This document shows, in pieces, positions 7,314 through 15,534 of a DNA stretch of 64,000 nt (position 1 is its first letter; each line of letters starts with the position of its first letter). Under the pieces are notes generated by a model. That model saw only the letters and a program-made list of their open reading frames with translations, was not told the DNA's origin and did no database searches. Source of the DNA: Clostridium algoriphilum (lineage in GTDB: Bacteria > Bacillota > Clostridia > Clostridiales > Clostridiaceae); contig NZ_JAIZZK010000013.1 of NCBI RefSeq assembly GCF_020443705.1, positions 1 through 64,000 of the forward strand. The letters run 5' to 3'. Position numbers and translations under genes: made by a program.

Positions 7314-8711
7314 ATGAAAATGTCCTTAACAAAGAAATTATCCATAGGTTTTCTTCTTACTGCATTTATATCTATATTCATTGCAGGTTTAGTTTCAAAT
7401 TATATGATTAGTAAAAAATTCAGCAATTATTTAATTGCTGAGCACAAAACAAAAGTAGATAAAATTGCAACGGTAATAGATGGCTTATACGATGAGCAAA
7501 CAGGCATTTCAACTACTAACAAGGCGGAAATATTAAGATATTCAAATGCAGAAGAATTGTATATTCAAGTAAAAAATGCAACAGGAGTTATTGTTTTCAC
7601 CTCAAGTAGTACAAATTTACAAAACAAAACAATGATGAGTTCAATGATGAATGATTTTTCTTCAATTAAACCAGGGCAATATACTGAAGATAGTTACCCA
7701 TTAATTAAAAATAATAAAAAGTTAGGAACTATAGTTTTTGGATATTATGGGACATCTTTTTTGAATACAGGAGCACTAACATTCAAAACAACGTTAAATC
7801 ATTCTTTTTTTGTTTCTATTTTAATAGCTTTAATCTTTGGGTTAATAATCAGTATCTTTCTTTCAAAACAGATATCATCACCCTTGACAAAAATAACAGA
7901 TACAGCTAATAAAATGCGAAATGGAGATTTAGAAGCAAGATCACAGGTTGTATCTAAAACCAAAGAAATAGACGACTTAACAATTTCTATGAACTATCTA
8001 GCAGAAACGCTGCAAAATCAAGAGCTACTTAGGAAGCGTTTAACTTCTGATATGGCTCATGAGCTTAGGACACCACTTACCAATCTAAAATCACATGTAG
8101 AGGCATTGCTAGACAAAGTTTGGGAACCCACAGAGGATATGCTCACAAGTTTTTATGAAGAAATTCAAAGATTAATAAAATTGGTGGAAGGCCTTAACGA
8201 CATAGCGAAATTAGAACAAACAAGTCTTAATTTAAATAAGTCAAAATTCAACTTATCCTTAGAACTAGAAAAAGTAGTAACCTCTTTTGAACCTTTATAT
8301 GAAACTTCAGGCTCAAAAATTAATTCAAATTTAATTCCAAATATTGAAGTATTAATGGATAAAGATAAACTAAAGCAAGTAATGTATAATCTGCTTTCAA
8401 ATTCACTTAAATATTCCAAAATAAATGGTGAAGTTTTATTGACTCTAAAGTCTGATAAAGATGGCATTATTATAGAAGTAAAGGACAATGGAATTGGGAT
8501 TTCTAAGAAAGATTTACCCTTCATCTTTGAAAGATTTTACAGAAGTGATGAATCTCGTGATAAAAACACCGGTGGTGCAGGCATAGGTCTAACAATTGTA
8601 AAAGCTATTGTTGAAGCTCACACGGGTACCATTAGTGTGAACAGTACCTTGGGTAAAGGAAGTACCTTCTTTATTACATTCCCTAAACCAATATTAAATC
8701 CAGATAAATAA
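7314..8711 (+). CDS. Sensor histidine kinase (second pair)
   Basis: The 465-residue membrane kinase has transmembrane segments at about residues 11-32 and 163-185 and an extracytoplasmic sensor between them. HAMP covers about 185-238, the HisKA segment SDMAHELRTPL has His249, and the HATPase domain carries DNGIGIS and GGAGIGLTIV. The ATG at 7314 follows GAGGTGG. It is the partner of the regulator at 6575. The architecture matches the kinase at 3688, but the sensor regions differ more than the catalytic parts, so the two may perceive different signals. A weak hairpin overlaps the stop codon (8696-8724) but lacks a clear T-run. Confidence 0.92.
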   Translation: MKMSLTKKLSIGFLLTAFISIFIAGLVSNYMISKKFSNYLIAEHKTKVDKIATVIDGLYDEQTGISTTNKAEILRYSNAEELYIQVKNATGVIVFTSSSTNLQNKTMMSSMMNDFSSIKPGQYTEDSYPLIKNNKKLGTIVFGYYGTSFLNTGALTFKTTLNHSFFVSILIALIFGLIISIFLSKQISSPLTKITDTANKMRNGDLEARSQVVSKTKEIDDLTISMNYLAETLQNQELLRKRLTSDMAHELRTPLTNLKSHVEALLDKVWEPTEDMLTSFYEEIQRLIKLVEGLNDIAKLEQTSLNLNKSKFNLSLELEKVVTSFEPLYETSGSKINSNLIPNIEVLMDKDKLKQVMYNLLSNSLKYSKINGEVLLTLKSDKDGIIIEVKDNGIGISKKDLPFIFERFYRSDESRDKNTGGAGIGLTIVKAIVEAHTGTISVNSTLGKGSTFFITFPKPILNPDK

Positions 8712-8758
8712 CCTGTCTGGATTTAAGCACTCTTTATATAACAATCATTATAATAAAA

Positions 8759-9449
8759 TTAATTAAGATTTTTATTAAACACAACCGTTTTATTTTTACC
8801 CTTATTCTTGGCATATAAAAGTGCTTCATCACATGCCTGTATTATTTCTTCAACATTTCCTCCATCAACTGGATACGCCGATACCCCTAAAGAAATAGAC
8901 ATCTTATGTAAAATCGAATTATCAATAGAGCTTACATTATTTCTGATTTTCTCAGCAACAATAAATGCCTCTTCTTTATTACAACCTTTTAATATTATAA
9001 CGATTTCCTCCCATCCGTATCTATAAACCCTATCATTCTTTCTTACACCATTTATAATAGCTTTACTTACGTTTATTAAATCCTCATCACCAACAAAATG
9101 TCCGTAATCATTATTAAAATTTCTAAAATCATCAATGTCTATGAATATTGCTGAGTATATCTAAGAATCTAAGATCTTTTTTAGGTCCGCGTCGAAGGTT
9201 CCTCTATTAAATAATCCTGTTAACTTATCTACTTTTAACTCCATTTTAAGTTGTTCATTACTCTCCTTGAAAAGAGTATATTTTGAATATACCCTTAGAA
9301 CTGATAAGTAATACACTCCCCCAAACATTATGGATGTAATTATACAATGCATTAGTCTAACACCATATAAAGGTATAATTATCTTGCTTAATACTAATCC
9401 GTTTAATATAATCAAAACTAAAATGCTTATAATTATCTCTATATTTCAT
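8759..9449 (-). pseudogene. Broken membrane GGDEF-domain protein (diguanylate cyclase remnant)
   Basis: Reading leftwards, an ATG at 9449 with GGGGGAT upstream leads after one frameshift into hydrophobic segments (LVLIILNGLVLSKIIIPLYG and HCIITSIMFGGVYYLSVLRV). These are followed by KVDKLTGLFNRGTFDADLKK, the start of a GGDEF domain. An in-frame TAG at 9161-9163 then interrupts it. The same frame continues with AIFIDIDDFRNFNNDYGHFV and ends at 8759. The signature loop reads RYGWEEIV instead of the family GGEEF, so cyclase activity would be lost even without the stop. The gene therefore carries at least a frameshift, an amber codon and a damaged active site. Confidence 0.82.
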
Positions 9450-9792
9450 CTATATCCCCCCGAAATTTAAATAACAAAAATTTACTTAATTGCTTAGTTT
9501 TGTTATAAGATTATTATAACATTAAAAAAACACATTACTCTTTTTATTTATATAAACTTACTACCAGTATGAATTATAGTGTAATTCATTTTTAAATTTA
9601 TTAACTATATATTTTTATTTTGAAACTACTAATATCTTCATAAAATCTACACATATATTTTATATAGTTTAAGTCACGGTCTATATTCATAGAATTAAAA
9701 ACACACTCCTATTACTTATAAAACTTTCAGGATAAAAATTCATTGAATAAAACATTAAACATTATATATTAAAAATTGTAGGAGGTAATAAG
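9450..9792. other. Intergenic, no gene seen
   Basis: About 340 AT-rich bases between the broken GGDEF gene and the copper-type fusion gene. No ORF with a ribosome site, hairpin terminator or known riboswitch motif was found. The promoter of the rightward gene at 9793 presumably lies here. Confidence 0.5.
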
Positions 9793-11610
9793 GTGAGTCT
9801 TAAAAAGGAAAAAATAAAAGTCTTTGACATGACATGTACATCATGTGAATCAAGAGTAGAAAGAGCAGTTATGGAATTATATGGTGTTAAAAACACTATT
9901 GCAAGCTTCAGTAGTCAATCTCTAACTATAGAATATGATACAGATTTCTGTAATCATGAAAGAATTAGAACTGCTGTAAAAGCGGCTGGTTATAGTACAG
10001 AAAGTTCAAATAACTACAAAATAGTTGGTATATTTATAATTGTAGCAGCAATTATATTAATTGGGAATTCATCAGGTGGAATCGACATGACCTCTAGACT
10101 CAATGGTGCTACATATTTTGTTCTATTCATTGTTGGAGTTCTTACTTCAATACATTGCGTAGGTATGTGTGGGGGAATAATGCTATCACAAAGTATAAGT
10201 AAAGATAACAAAAATAAATTTGATTCTATCAAACCTGCCCTCCTATACAATACAGGTAGAGTTCTATCATATACTGTAATTGGTGGAATCGTTGGTGCTC
10301 TAGGTTCAGTACTTTCACTATCAATATCTGCAAAGGCTGGGCTTCAAATATTTGCTGGTGTCTTTATGGTAATAATGGGGCTTAATATGAGTGGCTTTAG
10401 CTTATTTAGAAAACTTAATTTAAAACTCCCTTGGTCAGCTTGTTCGGTTAAGAAAAAACCGAAAACTCCTTTTTTAGTTGGTGTTTTAAATGGACTTCTG
10501 CCTTGTGGACCCCTTCAGACAATGCAACTATATGCTTTAGGAACCGGAAGTGCTTTTAATGGTGCCTTATCTATGCTATTATTTTCTCTCGGCACAGTAC
10601 CTTTAATGTTGACCTTTGGAGCATTATCAGGTCTCATTACTAAAGGATATACAAAAACTCTTTTAAAATTCAGTGGAGTACTGATTGTCGTTTTGGGTAT
10701 TTTAATGGGAACTAGAGGGCTCGCATTAGCTGGTATAAACGTGCCTTCTACGTCTACAATAGCCGCTAGTTTATCTGGAAATAAAACATTGACTTCAACT
10801 CCACCTGCTGCTAAGCCAACTATAGAAAATGGAGTCCAGATAATTAGAATGTCAGCAGATGGTTCAGGATATACTCCAAATGGCCTATATGTTCAAAAAA
10901 ATATACCTGTAAAATGGATAATTGATGGCAAGGAATTAAACTCCTGCAACGGACAAATTGTTGTACCTTCCTTAAATATTAATAAGACATTACAAACAGG
11001 TGAAAACATAATTGAATTTACACCAAAAGATAAAGATATAAGCTTCAGCTGTGGGATGGGTATGATTCGCGGAGTAATTAAAGTAGTTGATAATGTTGCC
11101 TCTGTAGACACCTCAAAACCCGATTCATCAATACCAGCTCCATCCAGTGGAATGCCTGGTTGTACCATGGGTGGCACAACTGCTGCACCTGCTACCCCTG
11201 AAAAAGCAAGTATTTATGGTACAGATTTGAGTAAAGTTGAAACAAGTAGATTGATCCAAAAAGCTGTATTGTCCGGAAACAACCAGGCTAGTTCAATTAA
11301 GGGTACAGGATATGAATTTGAACCAATAATTGTAGTTGCAGAAAAAAGTGTTAATACAATTTTAAGCTTTGATTTAAATAAATTTGACAATCCAAGTGGG
11401 ACCTTTGAAATAGCTGCATCAGACACTGGCAACAATATAACTACTTTTAAAGGTGAAAAGGGAACTGTTAAAGTAACTACCACGTTTAGTGCAAACGGCA
11501 TCTATTCTATTATAAAGGATGGCAATATTGTAGTAGGTGGTGTGGTTGTAGTAGATGATTTAAAAAATGCAGATTTAAAAAAGATTAGAAAAGATTATAT
11601 AGGTGGTTAA
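9793..11610 (+). CDS. HMA-SafE/DsbD-like membrane protein fused to cupredoxin-type domains
   Basis: The 605-residue fusion starts with GTG after a strong AGGAGG. Residues about 5-70 form a heavy-metal-associated domain with Cys15 and Cys18 (MTCTSC). A transmembrane block (about 77-95 and 107-315) has the SafE/DsbD-like marks HCVGMCGG (121-128) and LPCGP (237-241). A cupredoxin-like domain follows (about 346-434) with candidate ligands Cys385, Cys420, Met422 and Met424 in SCGMGM, then a linker with MPGCTMGG. Last is a second Greek-key-like region (about 475-600) without evident copper ligands. Family knowledge suggests transfer of a metal ion or reducing equivalents from the cytoplasm to an extracytoplasmic copper site. 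It stands alone with two terminators behind it. The precise function is inferred. Confidence 0.85.
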   Translation: MSLKKEKIKVFDMTCTSCESRVERAVMELYGVKNTIASFSSQSLTIEYDTDFCNHERIRTAVKAAGYSTESSNNYKIVGIFIIVAAIILIGNSSGGIDMTSRLNGATYFVLFIVGVLTSIHCVGMCGGIMLSQSISKDNKNKFDSIKPALLYNTGRVLSYTVIGGIVGALGSVLSLSISAKAGLQIFAGVFMVIMGLNMSGFSLFRKLNLKLPWSACSVKKKPKTPFLVGVLNGLLPCGPLQTMQLYALGTGSAFNGALSMLLFSLGTVPLMLTFGALSGLITKGYTKTLLKFSGVLIVVLGILMGTRGLALAGINVPSTSTIAASLSGNKTLTSTPPAAKPTIENGVQIIRMSADGSGYTPNGLYVQKNIPVKWIIDGKELNSCNGQIVVPSLNINKTLQTGENIIEFTPKDKDISFSCGMGMIRGVIKVVDNVASVDTSKPDSSIPAPSSGMPGCTMGGTTAAPATPEKASIYGTDLSKVETSRLIQKAVLSGNNQASSIKGTGYEFEPIIVVAEKSVNTILSFDLNKFDNPSGTFEIAASDTGNNITTFKGEKGTVKVTTTFSANGIYSIIKDGNIVVGGVVVVDDLKNADLKKIRKDYIGG

Positions 11611-11651
11611 TTTTTTTAATATAATATTCGGAGAGGCACGAAGTCTCTCAA

Positions 11652-11703
11652 ATAAGGTTTAATTTAATATTATTGTAAAATTTAATTAAACCTTATTTTT
11701 AAT
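11652..11703 (+). terminator. Rho-independent terminator after the HMA-SafE-cupredoxin gene
   Basis: An inverted repeat AATAAGGTTTAATT ... AATTAAACCTTATT encloses a short AT loop and is followed by a run of T. It lies about 45 bases after the stop codon. Confidence 0.75.
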
Positions 11704-11715
11704 AATTATTACCCC

Positions 11716-11751
11716 GAGGGTAGGACATTTTGTTCTACCCTTTTATTTTAA
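11716..11751 (+). terminator. Second hairpin terminator
   Basis: GGGTAGGACA and TGTTCTACCC pair around a TTTT loop and are followed by TTTTATTTT. It sits just upstream of the broken nickel transporter gene and backs up the preceding terminator. Confidence 0.75.
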
Positions 11752-11774
11752 AAAATGTATGGAGGAAGATGTAT

Positions 11775-12066
11775 ATGAAAAAAAGCATTATAAAAAAATT
11801 ATTCAGGTTGGTCAATACATATTTTAGGTTTAGTTCTTTAAGTACTAGTATCAAGCAAATATCCTGCAATTATTTGAATGGCTTTTCTTGCTTATACATT
11901 AGGTTTACGTCATGCTTTCCATGCTGACCACATTGGGGCAATTGATAATACAATTCGTAAGCTAGTGCATCAAAAGGAAAATCCAAATGGTGTAGGCTTT
12001 TTCTTTTCCTTTGGTCACTCTACAGTTGTTTTGCTAATGGCTGTGGTTACAGTTTATACTGTACAT
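11775..12066 (+). pseudogene. Nickel/cobalt transporter (NiCoT/HoxN-NixA type) N-terminal fragment, cut by an IS element
   Basis: GGAGGAAGATGTAT precedes an ATG at 11775 opening MKKSIIKKLFRLVNTYF. A different frame then carries the family signature LGLRHAFHADHIGAIDNTIR and GVGFFFSFGHSTVVLLMAVV (11878-12069). NiCoT permeases carry RHAxDADHI in helix II, so the fragment is recognisable, although His replaces the first Asp. Between the ATG and the signature there is a frameshift, and the downstream frame has TAA and TGA codons before 11878. The sequence then stops at the left end of an IS3-family element, and no continuation of the transporter is seen beyond its right end. The gene is dead. Confidence 0.82.
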
Positions 12067-12092
12067 TGAACTATACCCCCTTGAGTAGACAC
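12067..12092 (+). repeat. Left terminal inverted repeat of the IS3-family element
   Basis: Matches the inverted right end at 13368-13393 with a few mismatches; the shared core is CTATACCCC, then after a short unlike stretch AGTAGACA. The outer TGA(A/T) fits IS3-family ends. Confidence 0.7.
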
Positions 12093-12134
12093 GAAACTAA
12101 AAAGTAGTGTAGACTAAATTAAGGGGGGTTTATT

Positions 12135-12454
12135 ATGGGCAAAAAAAAGAATTTTTATTCTGTTGAATCTAAGATTAATGTAATTGAGAGATACAATAGT
12201 GGTGATGAAGGAGGTGTAAAATTCCTTTCAAAGAAACTTGGATTTAGATCTCCTAACATGTTAACTCAATGGTTTAAAATTGGAATAGCTGGACTTGAAA
12301 GTAAAAGAGGTAAGACTCCATCACCAATGAGAGGTCGCCCTAAAAAAAATATGATTCTCCTGAAGAAGAAATATTAAAATTAAAAGCTGAAAATGAATAT
12401 CTTAAAAAGCTCCTTCAAGTAAATCAAGACAATATTAAAAAAAAGAAAATATGA
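12135..12454 (+). pseudogene. IS3-family OrfA (HTH transposase subunit), frameshifted
   Basis: After GGGGGG the ATG opens MGKKKNFYSVESKINVIERY, an IS3-type helix-turn-helix protein, including the RGRPKK segment near residue 70. Frame one stops at 12377. If one base is restored in the eight-A run at 12342-12349, the reading continues as YDSPEEEILKLKAENEYLKK, the leucine-zipper segment expected at the end of OrfA, to a TGA at 12452-12454. The OrfA zipper normally multimerises the transposase. The shift looks like a one-base loss in a homopolymer. Confidence 0.78.
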
Positions 12455-13328
12455 AATAATTGAAAAACTAAGCAGCAGATACCCCGTAACTTTGTTGCTT
12501 CAAGTTGCTGAAATAAATAGATCAGGATATTATCGGTGGTTAAATAAGAGAATGGTAGTGTCCGAAAATTTAAAAGAGGATGCACAAGTTATTAAATTCA
12601 TTGAGAAACTCTATATCAAACACTATGGGAGATATGGTGTGGAGAGGATGACAGCGGCGCTTTCGGCTGACTATGGCCTTAATATAAACCATAAAAAGGT
12701 TTACCGTTTGATGTCACAGAATGGTTATTTATCTATAGTCAAGATAAAAAAGAGATATAGGAAACCTGGAGATCCACATCCTAAGAAAAATGTATTGGTT
12801 AGGAATTTCAGTACAAGTTGTCCATTTGACAAGATGGTAACTGATGTTACTGAGTATAAAGTAGGTGGGAAAAAGATATATATATCGGCAGTGAAGGACC
12901 TTCACACCGGAATGTTAGAATGATTTGCAGTTAAAAATTATCAGACCAGGGAACTTATCCGAGAATCGTTTAAAAATATTTTGAATAAATCCTTACCGGA
13001 AGGTACTATTATCCATTCGGACCAAGGAACCCTCTATAATAATGTTCTATTCCAGAATGAACTAAAAGATAAAAACTTCATACAGAGTATGTCTAGGAAA
13101 GGAACTCCTATTGATAATTCTCCTATGGAAAGTTTTTTGGGATGTTATAAGAGTGAAGTGTTGTACAATCCTAACATTATTATAGTGAGCAAAGATGACC
13201 TTATAAGAGAAACATGGCAATATTATCATTATTACAATAGTGTAAGGATTCAGAGAAGATTAGGATACCTAACACCTGCTGAATTCAAAAATCATGAAAT
13301 TGTCAGGATTAAAAAAGAGAAAGAGTAA
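12423..13328 (+). pseudogene. IS3-family OrfB (DDE transposase) with internal TGA
   Basis: The open frame carries the OrfB start KYEIIEKLSSRYPVTLLLQV, an HTH_21-type segment (HYGRYGVERMTAAL) and an rve integrase core. The catalytic triad is visible: Asp in VTDVTEY, Asp in IHSDQGTLYN and Glu in PMESFLG. An in-frame TGA at 12921-12923 splits the protein after LHTGMLE, and the frame continues correctly with FAVKNYQTRE to 13328. The stop falls before the second catalytic Asp, so neither half can be active unless read through. Confidence 0.85.
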
Positions 13329-13367
13329 TACATAAATTATATTACTCTTTCGGTACATTTCATTTAT

Positions 13368-13393
13368 TTGTCTACTTTTTGGGGTATAGATCA
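13368..13393 (-). repeat. Right terminal inverted repeat of the IS3-family element
   Basis: Inverted partner of the left end at 12067-12092. It reads toward the element as tgatctataccccaaaaag and marks the right boundary of the IS. Confidence 0.7.
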
Positions 13394-13551
13394 AGCTCCT
13401 CTACCTCTTTGTTTAATATATCTTTTTCTCTCCATAATTGCCACACAATTGTTTTATATAATAAACTTATATCGACGAAGTACGAATTATTTTTTATTGA
13501 TTCGACATGAAAAAGATGAATTTATATAAAATGAAAGGATAGGGTGATATT

Positions 13552-14295
13552 ATGAAGAAATCAAAACTAGGTTGGAGTGTATTATTAATTTTTTCTACAG
13601 CTGCTCTTATTAGTTATGGTGCTTGGAGTGTTTATTTTGTAAATCACAATGTAGATTCTTCACTTAATCCTAATAATAAAGGGATGACAAATTCCCAATT
13701 TAATAGCGACAGAGGAGGAAAAGAGCAGAATTACGAGAACTCTGGTGGCATGATGAATGGATATAATGGTAATAATCGTGGAGGAATGATGGGCGGAAAT
13801 GGATTTCAAAATGGAACTACCAACATTTCTTCCTTAAATGAAGAAACTGCAAATAAGCATATGGAGGATTCCTTAAAAAATGCTACAGTGGATAAAAAAA
13901 ATAATACTATTACATTTAGGGGGAAAGATGTAAATATTGTATTATTAGGTGGCCCTAAGATAGCGGATGACAAATTTTTTATTGGTGGCTTAATTAATCC
14001 TATGCTGCAAGTTCCTAAAAATGCAAAAATTTCTTTAGAAATGATTAATGAAGATGATGGAATGTCCCATGGAGTAGAAGTTACAAATGCAACTCCAGCT
14101 TACAATTATATGTCTATGATGGGCGGTGGCATCTATCCTGATAGCTTTATTACACCACTTCCTGAAGCCACAAAGGATAAATATCCAACTTCAGTTACTA
14201 CTTTTACTACTAATCAGGAAGGAACGTTTTATTACATTTGTCAATATCCTGGCCATGCACAAAAGGGAATGTATGGAAAATTTGTTATTAAATAG
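13552..14295 (+). CDS. Membrane-anchored type-1 copper protein (rusticyanin/sulfocyanin-like cupredoxin)
   Basis: The 247-residue protein has an N-terminal membrane anchor or signal (about residues 8-29), a low-complexity Gly/Met/Asn linker (about 64-90, GGMMNG and GGMMGG) and a C-terminal cupredoxin domain (about 120-247). All four type-1 copper ligands are recognisable: His173 in MSHGVEV, then Cys230, His235 and Met240 in CQYPGHAQKGMYG. Such proteins shuttle single electrons or bind copper outside the cell membrane. It has no partner oxidase in the window, which is odd for an anaerobe. It follows the IS element and precedes a broken SHOCT gene. A copper-scavenging role with the 9793 protein is a reasonable inference. 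Confidence 0.85.
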   Translation: MKKSKLGWSVLLIFSTAALISYGAWSVYFVNHNVDSSLNPNNKGMTNSQFNSDRGGKEQNYENSGGMMNGYNGNNRGGMMGGNGFQNGTTNISSLNEETANKHMEDSLKNATVDKKNNTITFRGKDVNIVLLGGPKIADDKFFIGGLINPMLQVPKNAKISLEMINEDDGMSHGVEVTNATPAYNYMSMMGGGIYPDSFITPLPEATKDKYPTSVTTFTTNQEGTFYYICQYPGHAQKGMYGKFVIK

Positions 14296-14349
14296 ATGCA
14301 CTTTAATAAACTAAAATAACAATATACTAGTATAAAGGAGGATCTTATT

Positions 14350-14573
14350 ATGATGATGGGTTATGGAGTTGGTTATGGAGGAATATTTATGATGTTAATA
14401 CCAATTGTTCTTGTCGCAATTATTGTATATGCTATATTAAAATTAGCAGGTCATTCAAATCTCAGTGGTCACTACAATAATATAGGCAGCAACGGTACTT
14501 AAATGAGCACTTTGCTCAATGAGAAATTACAGAAGAAGAATATAACCAGAAGAAAAATATGATTTTAAAGTAG
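14350..14573 (+). pseudogene. Second SHOCT-type small membrane protein, frameshifted and with internal TGA
   Basis: AAGGAGG precedes ATG at 14350. The first frame gives MMMGYGVGYGGIFMMLIPIV and a single membrane helix, and stops after 50 codons at about 14502. A neighbouring frame then contains a SHOCT tail, LNEHFAQ, a TGA at 14520-14522, and EITEEEYNQKKNMILK ending at 14573. Restoring the frame and changing TGA to a sense codon (GGA, Gly, would fit) gives a normal SHOCT protein of about 74 residues. The 50-residue N-terminal peptide may still be made. Confidence 0.72.
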
Positions 14574-14640
14574 CCTTAGACAAACAATTGAGAAATATGC
14601 CAACTTTATTATAAACTTTACTTTCTACTTTTATTTTTAA

Positions 14641-15384
14641 ATTCTTTTTACTGTTTTACTTATATGGAGCTTGAAAGCGGGTATTGAAGTCCTTGGTCGG
14701 TGGTCTGAATTCTTCATTTGGTTGGTAATTCTAATATTTTTATCCATCACTATAATGTCAATTCCACAAATGGATTTAAACAGATTAAAACCAATTCTAA
14801 ACTATAACTTACGCCCACTATTAAAAGGTGCTTTTTCAAGTTTTACTTTTCCATTTGGCGAGACCATAGTCTTCACAATGGTATTTTCTAATATATCTAA
14901 GGTAAAAAATTACAAAAAAATATTTATGGTGAGTCTATTTATTGGTGGTGGTATTATATCTATAGCGACCATCAGGAACATTTTAATATTAGGTAGTAAA
15001 ACTATAGCTAGAGTATATTTTCTTTCTCCCATGTCAATAAGTCTTATTAACCTAGGTTCAATGCTTCAAAGACTTGAAATGCTTGTAGCTATTGTATTTT
15101 TAGTTTGTGTCTTTGTTAAATCAAGTATATGTATCTTTGCAGTTTGCAATGGTATTTCAAAAGTTTTTGGATTTGATGATTACAAATTTATTGCAACACC
15201 TGTATCGCTCCTAATGTTTTGCTTTTCTTTTTCTGTATATAAAAGTACCATGGAAATGTCATCTTGGGCTGCTGATATCTACCCATATTATGCATCTGTT
15301 TTTCAGGTTATAATACCTTTAATTATTTTTATTATAGCTGAAATTAAAAGTAGAAATTCATCATCTAAAATAGTAACTAAATAA
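14641..15384 (+). pseudogene. GerAB-family spore germination permease, N-terminally truncated
   Basis: The open frame begins at 14641 directly after an in-frame stop and has no proper start (only a TTG at 14671 without good ribosome-site spacing). It encodes about 245 residues with six or seven hydrophobic segments. Features such as FTFPFGETIVFTMVF and the C-terminal YASVFQVIIPLIIFIIAEIK match GerAB permeases of the APC superfamily. Family members have about 360 residues and ten helices, so the first three or four helices are gone. No gerAA or gerAC partner is nearby. It is best read as a remnant of a germinant receptor operon. Confidence 0.78.
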
Positions 15385-15534
15385 CTATATATGAATTAAG
15401 GCACATATAATTAACAAGTAAATATGAGGACTTAGAAATTGACTATTATTATATAATTAATATTTTGGGGCATACTAAAAATGTAACTTTTTATTATTAA
15501 TTTCGAATTATATTTCACATAAGTAGGTGTTTTT

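Larger units (their letters stand above)
12067..13393 (+). mobile_element. Defective IS3-family insertion sequence
   Basis: The element is about 1.33 kb with imperfect terminal inverted repeats. The left end begins tgaactatacccccttgag and the inverted right end begins tgatctataccccaaaaag. It contains an HTH protein (OrfA) and a DDE integrase (OrfB), both damaged: OrfA by a frameshift at an A-run and OrfB by an internal TGA. Flanking bases (CAT on the left, AGC on the right) show no target-site duplication, and the interrupted transporter does not resume on the right. A deletion or recombination therefore probably followed insertion. Confidence 0.85.

Noticed and set aside
10014-11501. Several antisense open frames opposite the HMA-SafE-cupredoxin gene.
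   Set aside because: They mirror a strongly supported coding frame and show no protein-like motifs.
11775-14573. Internal TGA codons in three broken genes (NiCoT, IS OrfB, second SHOCT) fall where Gly would fit, suggesting TGA might be recoded as Gly.
   Set aside because: The lytS gene ends properly with TGA at 59292, the affected genes also carry TAA or frameshift lesions, and GGA to TGA is one mutation. Ordinary decay explains it.
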